A DNA stretch of 64,000 nt, from assembly GCF_015694405.1 (NCBI RefSeq), contig NZ_JADQDB010000010.1, forward strand, positions 1 to 64,000, in the 5' to 3' direction. The notes below the pieces were generated by a model that did not search any database, was not told where the DNA came from, and saw nothing but the letters and a program-made list of their open reading frames with translations. Below are positions 50,571 through 58,838 of this stretch, in pieces. This DNA comes from Pelagibacterium limicola (GTDB lineage: Bacteria > Pseudomonadota > Alphaproteobacteria > Rhizobiales > Devosiaceae). A program made the position numbers and the translations under genes. How positions within the stretch are numbered: position 1 is the first letter of the stretch; every line of letters begins with the position of its first letter.

Positions 50571-50912
50571 ATGAGTTACAACGCCAAACAGCAAGACAGT
50601 ACCCATGAGCCCTTGCGGGTGCTGTGGACCGGACGTTCAGGCCGGCGTTATGTGTTGACCGCGGTCGAGATGGACGGTTTCGCCCTGCGCGAAGGTCAGC
50701 TTTATGTCCTTGCCACCGAGGGCACTATTCGCTGGGCGGGCGTTGCCGGGGACCTGATCGCCGATCACGCCAGCCGCGCACGATTCCGCGCTACGCTCGG
50801 CGAAGGGGCGGTCATAATGAACTTGCCTGCCCCGGTCGATGAACTCGCCCGCCTTACACTGGTTTGGGATCTCGAAGGCACGCACGCCCATCCCGGAAGA
50901 ACCGCAGCTTGA
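50571..50912 (+). CDS. Hypothetical protein under SOS-type promoter
   Basis: A 113-residue protein without signal or membrane segment. The ATG at 50571 sits behind GGAGGGGAGG. The body reads RRYVLTAVEMDGFALREGQLYVLATEG, then IRWAGVAGDLIADHASRARFRATL, and ends ARLTLVWDLEGTH. I recall proteins with the ADHASRARFR and LVWDLEG segments in other rhizobial genomes, without known function. The spacing of YVLA and AGVAGDL loosely recalls GIY-YIG nucleases, but the catalytic residues are not there. Its promoter carries a LexA box, so induction by DNA damage is expected. Monocistronic, ending in a hairpin. Confidence 0.8.
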   Translation: MSYNAKQQDSTHEPLRVLWTGRSGRRYVLTAVEMDGFALREGQLYVLATEGTIRWAGVAGDLIADHASRARFRATLGEGAVIMNLPAPVDELARLTLVWDLEGTHAHPGRTAA

Positions 50913-50913
50913 A

Positions 50914-50960
50914 TTTAACTGAACGAGATATACGGTTTTCGTACAATTCGTTCAGTTAAA
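50914..50960. terminator. Hairpin between convergent genes
   Basis: TTTAACTGAACGA (50914-50926) and TCGTTCAGTTAAA (50948-50960) are perfect 13-bp arms. An inner TACG/CGTA stem (50931-50934, 50940-50943) closes a GTTTT loop. It starts one base after the stop of the SOS-type gene and ends one base before the stop of the chaC gene. T-rich ends on both strands suit bidirectional termination, although the stem is AT-rich. Confidence 0.6.
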
Positions 50961-50961
50961 A

Positions 50962-51519
50962 TTATTTGAGATCGCCATTTTCCTTCAGCATCGCGCTCAA
51001 CGCCAGCACCTGCCGGTCGACGATGCCGAGTTCGGCCAGATGCTCGGCGGTATTGAGAACATAATCCTCATTGGGGCCTGACGCACCGCGCGCGCCGCGG
51101 ACATAGGCAAGCTGATCCTCCAGCGAAAGCCGGCCCGCATATTGCGGATGCCGGGGGTCGGCAAGAAAAACAAGCGCCGTCACGCTCCCCCCTCCGGCAA
51201 GCGCCACGGTCCGAATCGCCTCGCGATAGACCCCTGTCACCTGCTCGCGCTCGCGCAGATATTCGCGCACTTCGGGCCAGTTCTCGGGGGCAACCCTGAA
51301 CGCGCGTCCGACGCAAGCCCCGCCCTTCTCAAGCCCGAAAACCAGGCCAGGACGCTCGGGCGTCCCTCGGTGGCGGTGCGAGAGGATGCACAGCCGCCGA
51401 TGCGCGCCCCGCAAAAGCGCCCGTTCTGCCCGCACATAGGCAAAGCCGGGCGACCAGATCAGCGATCCATAGCCGAATATCCAAGGGATTGAGTCGTCGG
51501 GGAAACTGGACATTTCCAT
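50962..51519 (-). CDS. Gamma-glutamylcyclotransferase, ChaC type
   Basis: A 185-residue cytosolic enzyme that splits glutathione into 5-oxoproline and Cys-Gly. It has the glycine-rich substrate loop FGYGSLIWSPGF, RRLCILSHRHRGTPERPGLVFGL, and the catalytic Glu in LREREQVTGVYRE. It consumes the same glutathione pool used by the GST, glutaredoxin and GloB in this window. Convergent with the SOS-type gene. Confidence 0.92.
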   Translation of the reverse strand: MEMSSFPDDSIPWIFGYGSLIWSPGFAYVRAERALLRGAHRRLCILSHRHRGTPERPGLVFGLEKGGACVGRAFRVAPENWPEVREYLREREQVTGVYREAIRTVALAGGGSVTALVFLADPRHPQYAGRLSLEDQLAYVRGARGASGPNEDYVLNTAEHLAELGIVDRQVLALSAMLKENGDLK

Positions 51520-51637
51520 TCGATGCCACGTCCATTCCGCTCCCGCAAGCTCGCGTGTACTCGAACGCGACGCGGCTCGTTCCGTACACCAGCCTTTGCC
51601 TCATGACGGCCATGGCAAGGCACGATACAACAGGGCC

Positions 51638-52597
51638 ATGAAGCGATTCGTTGTTCTCATCCTTGCCGTTCTTGCCCTTGTCGCCCTCTGGGCCGGCGGC
51701 TGGCACTATGTTGCGGCGCAAATCACCGATGAGGCCGAGCGCCTCGCCTCGGCCGACGGCGTCACCCAACCCCGCATCGCCTGCGGTAATTTCGCGGTTT
51801 CCGGCTTCCCCTTCCATTTCTCGCCCATCTGCAAGAACGCGGAAATCGCCGCGAACGACCTTACGCTTTCGGTCACCGAACTCAGTGCCACCGCGCTCTT
51901 TTACCGCCCCACGCACCTTCAGATATTCGCGACTTCTCCCGCCCGCCTCACTGATGCATTTACCGGTAGCGCGCACGAGTTGCGCTGGGATAGCCTGCGC
52001 GCCAGCTTGAGGCTCGACGGCGACAGGCTCGCACGGCTTTCGATGGTCGGGAACAGTCTCGTCCATGTCGATGCCCTCTTCGGCTCGACGATATTGGGCA
52101 CCGCAGACCATGCCGAGCTTCACCTTGTCGATGCCGACGCCGGACCCGAAACCGCGGGAACAGCGCTCGATATCTTTGCCCGCGTCGAGGGCGCCGAACA
52201 CGAAGGCTTCGAGATTGAGCACGGGGAGGTAAGACTTGACGCACGCATCATCGGTCTCCCCCCACTAGACCTTCTCAACCATCCGGACGCCTTACGTCTC
52301 TGGCAGATGGCGGATGGCACGTTGACGCTGCGCGGTCTCGAAGCACGCGCCGAAGGCGTGGAACTGACTGCGACGGGCGAAGCCTCGCTCGACGCCACCG
52401 GACGCCTCAACGGGGCGCTGGCGCTCGCCTCACGGGGTATCGTTGAACGGGTAGACGGTCTGTCGGATGATCCCGTCGCGGCCCTCTTCATCGGAACGCC
52501 CGATGCCGAGGGTACCTATTCCCAAACGCTTTCGGTCCGGGGCGGAACGGTGTTCGTGGGAATCCTGCCGGTCATGGGCCTCGATCCGTTTTTTTAA
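51638..52597 (+). CDS. DUF2125 domain-containing protein
   Basis: A 319-residue exported protein. The signal or anchor is at residues 1-25 (MKRFVVLILAVLALVALWAGGWHYVA). The mature part is beta-rich and repetitive (FAVSGFPFHFSPICKNAEI...LSATALFYRPTHLQIFATSPARL...ADGTLTLRGLEARAEGVELTATGEASLD). The family is alphaproteobacterial and related in pattern to AsmA-like beta proteins that may hold lipids between the membranes; that is inference. The ATG at 51638 was chosen over an upstream in-frame start that spoils the signal. Confidence 0.88.
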   Translation: MKRFVVLILAVLALVALWAGGWHYVAAQITDEAERLASADGVTQPRIACGNFAVSGFPFHFSPICKNAEIAANDLTLSVTELSATALFYRPTHLQIFATSPARLTDAFTGSAHELRWDSLRASLRLDGDRLARLSMVGNSLVHVDALFGSTILGTADHAELHLVDADAGPETAGTALDIFARVEGAEHEGFEIEHGEVRLDARIIGLPPLDLLNHPDALRLWQMADGTLTLRGLEARAEGVELTATGEASLDATGRLNGALALASRGIVERVDGLSDDPVAALFIGTPDAEGTYSQTLSVRGGTVFVGILPVMGLDPFF

Positions 52598-52770
52598 GCC
52601 GATTTGTCGCTATTTTCTCGCGCCGCCCATTAACGCTCCGGTAATCCCGATCCTCACAAATATTGGCGTGTTAAAGTCATGGCAATAAAGCGCGTGGCTT
52701 GCTTTCCTTGCTGTGGTGATGTGCCGGCTGCCGGCGCGGGGCCCAGTTGGAAAATAGGAACGCGGACCCG

Positions 52771-53793
52771 ATGGTCAGATCCTCCAAGGCCAAAATTCCA
52801 AAGCCCGCCCGCGAGCTGATCCGGAGGTTCGGGCTCGATCCGATAGGACGCCTTCTGGAGGGAATAGCCTCGAGCCCCATTCCCATGGCTCTGTTCGACC
52901 CGCAGGACCGGCTCGCCTACCACTGTCCGAACTTCGCAAAACTTTACGCCGTCCCGGACGGTCCGCAGACATTTGCGAGTCTCATTCGCAATTGCCACGC
53001 GACACGCCAGGGACCGATAATCGAGGCCGACGATATCGAGGCCTGGATAGAGCGCGCCCACGCCAGACGCCGCTCGGTGCCTCACAGGCGTTTCGAGATC
53101 GATTATGTCGATGGGAGTTGGTACCAGGCCCTGGAAACCACCTTCGACGATGGCTGGGTTATCGTGATGCTGTTCGACCTCACCGCCCTCAAGGCCAAGG
53201 AGGTTGTCCTCACAACGGCATGCCAGGCCGCAGAGGCGGAAGCCCGAACCGACGATCTAACCGGCCTTTCGAGCCGCCGCGCGATCATGCACTATCTGGA
53301 AGCCGCGATCCGCCCGGCCATCCCGGGTGCTCCGCTGACAATTGCCCTCCTCGATCTCGACCATTTCAAGCAAATCAACGATACGCTCGGCCATGACATG
53401 GGCGACGAAGTGCTAAGGCTTCTGGGCCGACACCTGGCCGATGCCTCGCGCGACCCCGACCGGGCAGGTCGCGTGGGCGGCGAAGAATTCCTTCTCGTGA
53501 TGCCGGGGAAAAGTACGGTGGAAGCCTGGCAGATCATGCAGCGGCTCCGGCGTGACTGGCAGCGCAAAAGCCGGCTCCTTCCCCCCGCACGTCCGGTCAC
53601 CTTCTCGGTTGGCATCGCCCAGCAACTGGACGGTCAGCCGGCGCGTGCGCTTTATCGCGCGGCTGATTATGCGCTCTACCGCGCCAAATATATGGGCCGC
53701 GACCGCGTGGTCTGCGCCGATGGCCCCATACCCCATCTGCCGGGGCCGTTGACCGCCGAACCGCCCCGAACAGCGACCGCCGGCCACCCCTGA
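52771..53793 (+). CDS. Diguanylate cyclase with PAS-like sensor
   Basis: A 340-residue cytosolic enzyme making cyclic di-GMP. The N-terminal PAS-like domain (about 35-135; SSPIPMALFDPQDRLAYHCPNFAKLY) is followed by a helix and the GGDEF domain (from about 155; RTDDLTGLSSRRAIM, LLDLDHFKQINDTLGHDMGDEVL). The active site is GGEEF near residue 235. An inhibitory-site RxxD (RDPD) lies five residues before it, so product feedback is likely. An in-frame upstream start at 52747 adds eight residues. Confidence 0.93.
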   Translation: MVRSSKAKIPKPARELIRRFGLDPIGRLLEGIASSPIPMALFDPQDRLAYHCPNFAKLYAVPDGPQTFASLIRNCHATRQGPIIEADDIEAWIERAHARRRSVPHRRFEIDYVDGSWYQALETTFDDGWVIVMLFDLTALKAKEVVLTTACQAAEAEARTDDLTGLSSRRAIMHYLEAAIRPAIPGAPLTIALLDLDHFKQINDTLGHDMGDEVLRLLGRHLADASRDPDRAGRVGGEEFLLVMPGKSTVEAWQIMQRLRRDWQRKSRLLPPARPVTFSVGIAQQLDGQPARALYRAADYALYRAKYMGRDRVVCADGPIPHLPGPLTAEPPRTATAGHP

Positions 53794-53795
53794 TC

Positions 53796-54716
53796 CTACT
53801 CCCCGGGAGCAGAACCGTGTTGGCGCCCGAAATCCGGCGCCTCGGTTTCCTGGCCCGCCTCGATGATCGAACGACGGATGGCGCGGGTGCGTGTAAAAAG
53901 CGATTCCAGCGCTGGCCCGTCCCCCATGCGCACCGCGCGCTGGAGCATCGAAAGATCCTCGAGAAATCGCCCCAGCATCTCGAGCACGGCTTCGCGGTTG
54001 GTGAGGAACACGTCGCGCCACATCACCGGATCGGACGCTGCGATACGCGTGAAGTCACGAAAACCGCCCGCTGAGAATTTGATGACCTCGGATTTGGTCA
54101 CCGATTCCAGATCGTCCGCGGTGCCCACGATATTGTAGGCAATCAGGTGCGGAACATGGCTAGTGATCGCGACAACCAGGTCATGATGAGTGGCGTCCAT
54201 CAATTCGACATTGGACCCCAACGCCTCCCAGAACGCGATAACGCGTTCAACGGCCCCCCGGTCCTCGCCCGCCTCAGGCGTTAGCATGCACCAGCGGTTT
54301 TCGAACAGCTCGGCAAAGCCCGCCGCGGGTCCGGAATGTTCGGTACCCGCCATCGGATGCCCCGGCACGAAATGGACGCCGCGCGGCACTTTGGGCGCCA
54401 GCACCCGGTGCACATGGCCCTTAACCGAGCCGACGTCGGAAAGGATGGCTCCAACTTCCAGTGCCGGCGCGATTGTATCCATCACCGCCTCATAGGCCCC
54501 GATGGGCGTACACAGGATCACAAGATCCGCGCCCCTGACTGCCTCGGCCGCATCGAGCGTATAAATATCGCCCAGGCCGAGCGCCTCGGCCTCCGCCAGC
54601 GTTTCCTGCTTGCGCGTGGATATCGCAGTGGCCTTGGCGAGCCCCTTGGCCTTGACCCCGCGTGCGATGGAGGACCCGATCAGCCCAATCCCGACAAGCG
54701 CAATTTTTTCAAACAT
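53796..54716 (-). CDS. tyrC: Prephenate/arogenate dehydrogenase
   Basis: A 306-residue NAD(P)-dependent enzyme of tyrosine synthesis. Nucleotide motif VGIGLIGSSIARG at the N-terminus, DVGSVKGHVH, and the substrate region VPGHPMAGTEHSGPAAGF. The C-terminal helical dimerisation domain is complete. It overlaps hisC by eight bases; hisC-tyrC is a usual pair because both act in aromatic or histidinol-type aminotransfer pathways. Confidence 0.94.
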   Translation of the reverse strand: MFEKIALVGIGLIGSSIARGVKAKGLAKATAISTRKQETLAEAEALGLGDIYTLDAAEAVRGADLVILCTPIGAYEAVMDTIAPALEVGAILSDVGSVKGHVHRVLAPKVPRGVHFVPGHPMAGTEHSGPAAGFAELFENRWCMLTPEAGEDRGAVERVIAFWEALGSNVELMDATHHDLVVAITSHVPHLIAYNIVGTADDLESVTKSEVIKFSAGGFRDFTRIAASDPVMWRDVFLTNREAVLEMLGRFLEDLSMLQRAVRMGDGPALESLFTRTRAIRRSIIEAGQETEAPDFGRQHGSAPGE

Positions 54717-55809
54717 TCATGAAGTCCTTGAGGCACTGGGCGACCGCGCGCATCGCCGCCTCGCTGCCGATTGAAATGCGCAAGCCGTCCGGGATTCCAT
54801 AGCCACCCATCTCGCGCACGATAAGCCCGGCGTCGAGCAACGCCCGATTTGCGTCCGCCGCGGTCTTTCCCGGTATATCGGGGAAAAGCACCAGGACGAA
54901 ATTACCCTGGCTCGGCAGAACCCGCATCCGGTTGCCCGAAAGCGCCGCCGTCAGCCACTCGCGCCATTTGGCGTTGTGATCTCGCAGCCGATGCGTGAAG
55001 GCGAGATCGCGCGCCGCGGCCTCTGCAGCGGCTTGACCGGGGACGGAGACATTGAAGGGCGGTCTGATTCGGTTGACGGCATCGACGATATGGGACGGGC
55101 CGTAAAACCAACCTACTCGAGTTGCGGCGATCCCCACTTTCGAAAACGTCCTGACCATGACGACGTTTTCGCTGCGCTCTACCAACGAAATCCCCACCCC
55201 ATAATCCTCTGCGGTGACATATTCGGCATAAGCCGAGTCGATGATCAGCAATACATGGGAGGGTAACCCTGCGTGCAGTCGATCCAGTTCCTCAGCGTTG
55301 AGATAGGTACCAGTTGGATTGTTGGGATTGGCGAGAAACACGATTTTCGTGCGCTCGGTCACAGAGGCCAAAATCGCGCTGATATCGGCACGATAGTCGG
55401 TTTCGGGAGCGACCACGGGTACACCACCCGCTGATCGGGTGATGATAGGATAGGTCATGAAACCATACTGGCTCATCACCGCCTCATCGCCCACTCCAAC
55501 ATAGACTTGGGTGAGAAGCTGCAAGATTTCGCCTGATCCTGCGCCCACGACGATCCGTTCGGGGTCGATCCCGTGGACTTCCCCCAGCGCTTCGCGTAAC
55601 GCCCGCGAAGACCCCTCGGGATAAATCTCGAGCCTCTCTGCAACATCCCGGTACGCGGCGACGGCCTTCGGGCTTGCCCCGAGGGGCGACTCATTGGCTG
55701 ACAGCTTGATTTCCGTGCCCTTGCCGAGCCCCTTGGACCGCCCGGGAACATAAGGCGCGATCTCGAGAATTCCGGGCTGCGGGATCGGCTTGTCGAGGGG
55801 CGCGCTCAC
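54709..55809 (-). CDS. hisC: Histidinol-phosphate (aromatic) aminotransferase
   Basis: A 366-residue PLP enzyme of fold type I. Marks: KLSANESPLGASPKA, VVGAGSGEILQLL, FLANPNNPTGTYL, the PLP lysine in RTFSKVGIAATRVGW, and C-terminal LRISIGSEAAM. In this context (before tyrC) it may serve phenylalanine and tyrosine as well as histidine synthesis. A GTG at 55809 gives the normal family length; an ATG at 55866 is in frame but has no ribosome site. Confidence 0.92.
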   Translation of the reverse strand: MSAPLDKPIPQPGILEIAPYVPGRSKGLGKGTEIKLSANESPLGASPKAVAAYRDVAERLEIYPEGSSRALREALGEVHGIDPERIVVGAGSGEILQLLTQVYVGVGDEAVMSQYGFMTYPIITRSAGGVPVVAPETDYRADISAILASVTERTKIVFLANPNNPTGTYLNAEELDRLHAGLPSHVLLIIDSAYAEYVTAEDYGVGISLVERSENVVMVRTFSKVGIAATRVGWFYGPSHIVDAVNRIRPPFNVSVPGQAAAEAAARDLAFTHRLRDHNAKWREWLTAALSGNRMRVLPSQGNFVLVLFPDIPGKTAADANRALLDAGLIVREMGGYGIPDGLRISIGSEAAMRAVAQCLKDFMNV

Positions 55810-55903
55810 GGAGGTGTCTCTTTGGCTGCTTGGGGAAAATCGCGCCGGACCATAGAGCAGTTGCATGAATGTGGGAACCGGTTTTTAGGGGGAACACCGG
55901 CCC

Positions 55904-56635
55904 TTAAAAGGTCCGCGCAGCCTGCGGCGCCAGCCCCGGCTCCTCCTGCGCCCGCTCGGCCCGCTTGCGCCGGGCGATGGCTGGAAACTGCTCCTTTTTG
56001 GCCTTGACGCACATGATCGAGGAAAGCGCCGGGCCGAACAGCCGTCCGCTACGCTCGAAAAGCCTGGCCGAGCGCAGCAGAGGACCCGATTTGACAGGAG
56101 GAAAAAACACGCAGTCGCGCCAGGCCTCGGGCGTAAACGAATGGGCGCGCAAAAGGGAATCCATCTGCCCGCGCGAATAGGGATGCCCGAACCCGAAGGG
56201 CGTATTGTCGATCCCCGCCCACAGCCCACGCCGCTTGGGCACGGCAATGACGAGATGCGCGTTGGGCGCGCAGACCCGCCAAAGCTCGCGCATCAACTCC
56301 TCCTCGTCCACCGCGTGCTCGAACCCATGGATCACAATGACCAGATCGACCGCCGCGTCGGTCAACGGCATTTCCAGCGGATCGCATAAAACGGTATGGG
56401 ACGGCCCTTCGCGCGGCCAGGCCGATGCACCCTGCCGCGCCGGCATGAAAGCCAGAACGCGCTCGGCCCCCTTGAGCGCACCGCGCAGATAGGGCGTGGC
56501 AAACCCCAGCCCCAGGATGCGCAACCCCGTCACATCGCCCGCAAGCGCGCTCACCTGCTCACGGACGTAATGCCGCGTCAGCCGCCCTAAAGGGGATTTA
56601 TAGAACCTGATCAACCCATCGACGTCGGGAGTCAT
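55904..56635 (-). CDS. Class I SAM-dependent methyltransferase
   Basis: A 243-residue methyltransferase-type protein: IRFYKSPLGRLTRHYVREQV at the start, motif I ILGLGFATPYL, HTVLCDPLEMPLTDAAVDLVIVIHGFEHAVDEEELMRELWRV. Motif I is degenerate (GLGFAT for G-x-G-x-G). The type is common in rhizobia, divergent from gloB as here. Substrate unknown. ATG at 56635 follows GGAGGGCAG; the longer open frame would run into gloB's promoter. Confidence 0.88.
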   Translation of the reverse strand: MTPDVDGLIRFYKSPLGRLTRHYVREQVSALAGDVTGLRILGLGFATPYLRGALKGAERVLAFMPARQGASAWPREGPSHTVLCDPLEMPLTDAAVDLVIVIHGFEHAVDEEELMRELWRVCAPNAHLVIAVPKRRGLWAGIDNTPFGFGHPYSRGQMDSLLRAHSFTPEAWRDCVFFPPVKSGPLLRSARLFERSGRLFGPALSSIMCVKAKKEQFPAIARRKRAERAQEEPGLAPQAARTF

Positions 56636-56742
56636 CTGCCCTCCGCATTTGTCCCAATATGTGTGACCGGTGACGGAAACGTCAAACCCTTGCTCTGCCG
56701 CCGCCCCGTTTCTATGCTCGGACCAAAGAAGGAAGGAATACA

Positions 56743-57510
56743 ATGTCCATCGAAATCGAGCTCTTTCCCGCCCTCGAAACCAATTATGGCGTGCTGATCC
56801 GCGATACCGCGACCGGCACCGTCGCCGCCATCGACGCTCCCGAAACAGGCCCGATCCTTGCGGCGCTCGATAGGCGCGGCTGGGACCTCGATATCGTTCT
56901 CATCACTCACCACCATCCGGATCATACCGATGCCATCCTGCCCCTGAAGAAAAAATTCGGCGCCACCGTCTATGGGCCGCGCGGAGAAAAGGACAAGATT
57001 GAAGGCTTGGACCATCTCGTTTCGGGCGGGGATAGCGTCAGGATCGGTGAGACGGCCTTCGCGGTAATTGACGTTCCCGGCCATACGCTCGGCCACATCG
57101 CCTACCACTCGAGGCCCGAGAAACTCCTCTTTGCTGCCGACGCGCTCTTTTCGCTCGGGGTGGGGCGTATGTTCGAAGGCAACCCGGAGATGATGTGGGA
57201 AGGGCTGCTGCGCCTGCGCGCGCTCGATCCGGAAACCAGACTCTACTGCGGCCACGAATATACCCTCTCGAACGCCGCCTTCGCCCTGTCGGTCGACCCT
57301 GATAACGCCGCCCTCAAGGCCCGCGCTCAGGAAGCACAAAACCAGATCGACAATGGCGAGCCCACCATCCCCTCGCTTCTGGCCAGCGAAATCGCCGCCA
57401 ACCCCTTCCTGCGCGCCGATGATCCCGCCATCGCCAAGGCCATGAAGCTCGAAGGCGCGCCTGCTGCGGAGGTCTTCGGGGCGCTCCGAAAGGCGAAAGA
57501 TAATTTCTGA
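56743..57510 (+). CDS. gloB: Hydroxyacylglutathione hydrolase (glyoxalase II)
   Basis: A 255-residue binuclear-metal enzyme that releases lactate and glutathione from lactoylglutathione. The metallo-beta-lactamase motif is ITHHHPDHTD, with further ligands in VPGHTLGHIAYH, FAADALFSLG and CGHEYT. The C-terminal helical glutathione-binding domain ends AEVFGALRKAKDNF. It completes methylglyoxal detoxification; glyoxalase I is not in the window, unless the VOC gene has that role. Confidence 0.96.
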   Translation: MSIEIELFPALETNYGVLIRDTATGTVAAIDAPETGPILAALDRRGWDLDIVLITHHHPDHTDAILPLKKKFGATVYGPRGEKDKIEGLDHLVSGGDSVRIGETAFAVIDVPGHTLGHIAYHSRPEKLLFAADALFSLGVGRMFEGNPEMMWEGLLRLRALDPETRLYCGHEYTLSNAAFALSVDPDNAALKARAQEAQNQIDNGEPTIPSLLASEIAANPFLRADDPAIAKAMKLEGAPAAEVFGALRKAKDNF

Positions 57511-57564
57511 TCGCAACAAAGGGGTTCAATTTCCCCGGTAATACAGTATATCACCGCAATGCGT

Positions 57565-57641
57565 GGTCCCGTAGCTCAGCAGGATAGAGCACAAGATTCC
57601 TAATCTTGGGGTCAGAGGTTCGAATCCTCTCGGGATCACCA
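57565..57641 (+). tRNA. tRNA-Arg (anticodon CCU)
   Basis: A 77-base tRNA with a full cloverleaf. Acceptor GGTCCCG pairs with CGGGATC (one G-U); the D arm includes TAGCTCAGCAGGATAGAGCA. The anticodon stem CAAGA/TCTTG holds loop TTCCTAA with anticodon CCT at 57599-57601. The T arm is AGAGGTTCGAATCCTCT. The 3' CCA is encoded. A weak promoter (TTCAAT at 57525-57530, TATATC at 57547-57552) precedes it. It reads AGG codons, rare in this GC-rich genome. No integrase or att duplication is seen at its 3' end. Confidence 0.97.
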
Positions 57642-57670
57642 GTTTCCTTTATCCGGCCCGGAGCGTCCCG

Positions 57671-57829
57671 ATGTCCGTTGCAGCCCTTGCCAAGCTCAAG
57701 CGGGCGATCGACGAGCTCCAGCTAGCGCTTACCGGCGCTGCGCGTCTTCCCCCTACCGAGCGGTTGGCGCTCAAGTCCGAGCTCGAAAACATGATCCAGA
57801 GGATCGATGAACTGAGGCAAAGGCTGTGA
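57671..57829 (+). CDS. Small hypothetical protein after tRNA-Arg
   Basis: A 52-residue ORF, starting MSVAALAKLKRAIDELQLAL and ending ENMIQRIDELRQRL. It has regularly spaced hydrophobic residues (two amphipathic helices, probably a helical hairpin or coiled coil). The GGAG ribosome site is eight bases before the ATG, and third positions are GC-rich like neighbouring genes. I recognise no family. A chance ORF remains possible. Confidence 0.5.
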   Translation: MSVAALAKLKRAIDELQLALTGAARLPPTERLALKSELENMIQRIDELRQRL

Positions 57830-58032
57830 CGACCGCGGGCGACCGTGGTCAAAACTTTGATGATTTTTGCCGCAATTGGGTGCAAACTGGGGCTGGACCG
57901 AATCTCGTGCGCGGGGGAATGGGGCGGTTTCCTTGGGGCCTGTTGCGGCAGGCCCGCTAAATGTGACCAGTCTGTGGGGTCCCGCGGTGTTTGGCATCGT
58001 GGGACGTAAGTGATGCGGATAGAGGCCTGTTT

Positions 58033-58836
58033 TTGTTCAGACCCTTGCTTGTGACCGTTTTCGGACTGGCCGCGGCCACCTCCTCGCCCGCCTCCGCGCA
58101 ACTCTGTGACGCCCTCGCCCCCAGCCCGGTTGGGACGGTGGTGGCGGTTTCCGACGGTGACACCTTCGATCTCGATACCGGGTTGACCGTTCGCCTCGTT
58201 GGCATCCAGGCCCCCAAGCTCCCGCTTGGCCGGACCGATTTCGAGGCTTGGCCCCTTGGCGAAGAAGCGCGGGAAAGAATCGAAGAACTGGCGCTGGGCC
58301 GCGAGGTGACGCTCCATTATGGCGGGGAACCCCGTGACCGCCACGGGCGCGCGCTTGCCCATGTGGTCGTCGAACACGCTGACGGTCCGCTCTGGGTGCA
58401 GGCAGAAATGCTCAAATCCGGCCTCGCGCGGGTCTATTCGTTTCCCGATAACCGCGCCTGCCTTTCCGAGCTTTATGATGCCGAACGCGTCGGGCGTGCG
58501 GAGCGCGCCGGAATCTGGCGCGATCCGTTTTATGCGATCCGCGATGCGTCTCGTCCCGAGACCATTCTCGAGCGGCTTGGACAGTATGAGCTGGTCGAGG
58601 GCCGCGTCCTCAACGTCGAGGTCACCGGCTCGCGTGCCTGGCTCAATTTCGGGCGCTACTGGAAAGAGGACTTCACCGTCATCATTGAAGGCGGCGGCTT
58701 GCGGTTGTTCCAGCGTGAGGATTTCGACATTAAAGGGCTTGAGAACCGCCTCATCCGCGTGCGCGGATGGATCGAGTCGCATGACGGTCCGCGCATGCTT
58801 GTAACCCATCCCGAGCAGATCGAGGTGCTTGGCTGA
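58033..58836 (+). CDS. Secreted thermonuclease-family (SNase-like) protein
   Basis: A protein of about 267 residues with a signal peptide (LLVTVFGLAAATSSPASA) and a staphylococcal-nuclease fold: VVAVSDGDTFDLDTGLTVRLVGIQAPK, EEARERIEELALGREVTLHYGGEPRDRHGRALAHVV and AGIWRDPFYAIRD. The catalytic pattern (Arg in VRLVGI, Arg in DRHGR) is partly kept; the usual Glu is not obvious, so activity is uncertain. The start is unclear: TTG at 58033 behind AGAGG gives a proper signal peptide, and an earlier TTG at 57991 is possible. The next gene starts two bases after its stop. Confidence 0.85.
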   Translation: MFRPLLVTVFGLAAATSSPASAQLCDALAPSPVGTVVAVSDGDTFDLDTGLTVRLVGIQAPKLPLGRTDFEAWPLGEEARERIEELALGREVTLHYGGEPRDRHGRALAHVVVEHADGPLWVQAEMLKSGLARVYSFPDNRACLSELYDAERVGRAERAGIWRDPFYAIRDASRPETILERLGQYELVEGRVLNVEVTGSRAWLNFGRYWKEDFTVIIEGGGLRLFQREDFDIKGLENRLIRVRGWIESHDGPRMLVTHPEQIEVLG

Positions 58837-58838
58837 GA

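Noticed and set aside
52631-52646. TTAAC...GTAA element before the GGDEF gene, considered as a CtrA site
   Set aside because: One half-site is mismatched, and no supporting promoter could be placed.
57565-57641. tRNA-Arg as an island attachment site
   Set aside because: No duplicate of the tRNA 3' end was noticed downstream and no integrase is nearby.
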